NCBI GenBank assembly: GCA_902478725.1 | Contig: CABSMD010000136.1 | Location: forward strand, 1 to 6,976 | DNA length: 6,976 nucleotides | Reading direction: 5' to 3' | From: an uncultured Clostridia bacterium | GTDB lineage: Bacteria; Bacillota; Clostridia; HGM11514 | Shown here: piece after piece, positions 6,241-6,976 of the stretch | Layout: each line of letters starts with the position of its first letter | Position numbering within the stretch: position 1 is the first letter of the stretch | The notes under the pieces: model-generated | Database searches by the model: none | Seen by the model: the letters and a program-made list of their open reading frames with translations, nothing else | Told to the model about the DNA's origin: nothing | Position numbers and translations under genes: made by a program

Positions 6241-6976
6241 TTATTCTGCCGGTTCGATCTTCAGTGAAAACCTTCCCTTTTGTGTTTTCCCGTTCATTTG
6301 CAGGCAGGTCCGATAAACCGGTCCACCCCATTTTTTCATAAAAACATCATCGCCCCTGATTTCCTCAGCCGATGCCGTGACCGGGCAACCATCATATCGA
6401 ACCCGGCACTCCCCGATGCGCCCATCTGCAAGATCCGGCTGGCAACAGGAAATCAGATTCCAACAAATATCACCCGGTTCATCTGCGAACGCAAACGTAT
6501 CCGTAACCATAACATAGCTTTCTTTACGGTTCAGTTTAAATTCCCGTTCCCAGGATTCTATCCCCGCCTCCGGCGGGTAAGCGTCTTTGAGTGAGACAAG
6601 CAGGCGGGTTTCCGACGCATTGCATTGATAATCCAACACTCTGGCCGCATATTTTCTGCCGTCCTTCTGCATCACGCCGTTGATGGTTGGCAGGTTGTGA
6701 TACGCGGACTGCATGGTAAAAATCTCGTACCTTTGCGGACTGAAGGTTTTTTTTGTGTATGCGCCCACGCTCATATCAATCAAAACCGGCTTGCCGCCGT
6801 AATATACCATAAACTGCCCTACATCATTGTGGTTGTGGCTTTCATTGTTGTGTGCGCCCTTGGCAGCCAATGCAAAGCCTTCCCCATCCTCCCGTTCGTG
6901 CGCTGTCATTACCTCAATGTCGCCCAGCCAGGACTCCCGCGGATAGGTATATTCTGTCTCCTGCCTTTTGCTGTCC
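6241..6976 (-). CDS. heparinase II/III-family protein, 3' part only (paralogue of the gene downstream)
   Basis: The reading frame is open from the right window edge to the TAA at 6241. The ATG at 6909 is not the start: the codons upstream of it read ...ESWLGDIEVM and align with CWMPGIQVM of the neighbouring paralogue. About 245 residues are visible, covering the C-terminal beta-sandwich. The catalytic and zinc motif NESHNHNDVGQF, the VLIDMS aspartate and YHNLPTING are all kept, so this copy is not visibly inactivated in the part seen. Glycine after IDM is replaced by serine compared with the other copy. By hand alignment, the 92 residues from M(6909) onward are 82/92 identical to the paralogue, while the rest is only about half identical. 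Only 33 bp without a terminator separate it from the next gene, which suggests one transcript. The N-terminal toroid, start codon and any signal peptide lie outside the window. Confidence 0.88.
   Translation of the reverse strand, partial: DSKRQETEYTYPRESWLGDIEVMTAHEREDGEGFALAAKGAHNNESHNHNDVGQFMVYYGGKPVLIDMSVGAYTKKTFSPQRYEIFTMQSAYHNLPTINGVMQKDGRKYAARVLDYQCNASETRLLVSLKDAYPPEAGIESWEREFKLNRKESYVMVTDTFAFADEPGDICWNLISCCQPDLADGRIGECRVRYDGCPVTASAEEIRGDDVFMKKWGGPVYRTCLQMNGKTQKGRFSLKIEPAE
6634..6909 (-). repeat. paralogous segment, copy in the upstream heparinase-like gene
   Basis: This is the partner of 4729-5004, in direct orientation and about 1.9 kb away. It covers the catalytic and zinc-binding core. 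It is a coding duplication rather than a mobile-element repeat: there are no flanking inverted repeats or target-site duplications. Confidence 0.8.

Noticed and set aside
4802..6731. The 25-bp identical runs in the two lyase genes as a mobile-element or recombination-site repeat
   Set aside because: They lie in frame at homologous coding positions inside a longer, diverged paralogous block, so common descent explains them. No transposase, inverted ends or CRISPR-like spacing is present.
6241..6909. A stand-alone 222-residue protein starting at the ATG at 6909
   Set aside because: The frame stays open to the window edge and the upstream codons align with the paralogue, so it is the 3' end of a longer gene, neither a short gene nor a broken one.
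1..6976. tRNA, rRNA, CRISPR array, insertion sequence, prophage or toxin-antitoxin genes
   Set aside because: I looked on both strands and saw no sequence supporting any of these. Nearly all of the window is accounted for by the listed genes.

Overview
The window looks like chromosomal DNA of a spore-forming Clostridia-type Firmicute. The sporulation regulator gene spoIIID, strong AGGAGG-type ribosome binding sites, short intergenic gaps and Firmicute-style protein families all point that way. Base composition looks near 50% GC by eye (not computed), which fits a gut-type clostridium (for example Oscillospirales or Christensenellales) better than an AT-rich Clostridium. The genus cannot be settled from this window.

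Layout. spoIIID (101-352, +) stands alone on the plus strand and ends at a hairpin plus T-run at 359-396. All other genes are on the minus strand. In their direction of transcription, from the right edge, these are: the 3' part of a heparinase II/III-family gene (6976 to 6241, truncated by the window edge); a complete paralogue (6207 to 4330); a sigma-A-type promoter (4328-4300); a DEAD-box RNA helicase of DeaD/CsdA type (4226 to 2640); a YkhA-type acyl-CoA thioesterase (2626 to 2141); a cyclophilin-type peptidyl-prolyl isomerase (2154 to 1648); a clear intrinsic terminator (1635-1611); and an AI-2E/UPF0118-family membrane protein (1566 to 400) that converges on spoIIID.

How the genes work together. 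The two heparinase-like genes are tandem paralogues 33 bp apart and are probably one transcript. They encode zinc-dependent polysaccharide lyase-like enzymes. The complete one shows no signal peptide, so it probably cleaves imported uronate-containing oligosaccharides in the cytoplasm. The helicase, thioesterase and isomerase genes form a tight three-gene operon bounded by a visible promoter and terminator, with a 14-nt overlap between the last two. Their products act in RNA remodelling, acyl-CoA turnover and protein folding, a housekeeping or stress-type combination.

Novelty. I see no obviously new defence, mobile or regulatory system. The points most worth a second look are the uneven divergence of the two heparinase paralogues and the possible alternative hairpins in the helicase 5' leader. 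All ORFs are covered, and no gene-free stretch is longer than about 110 bases.
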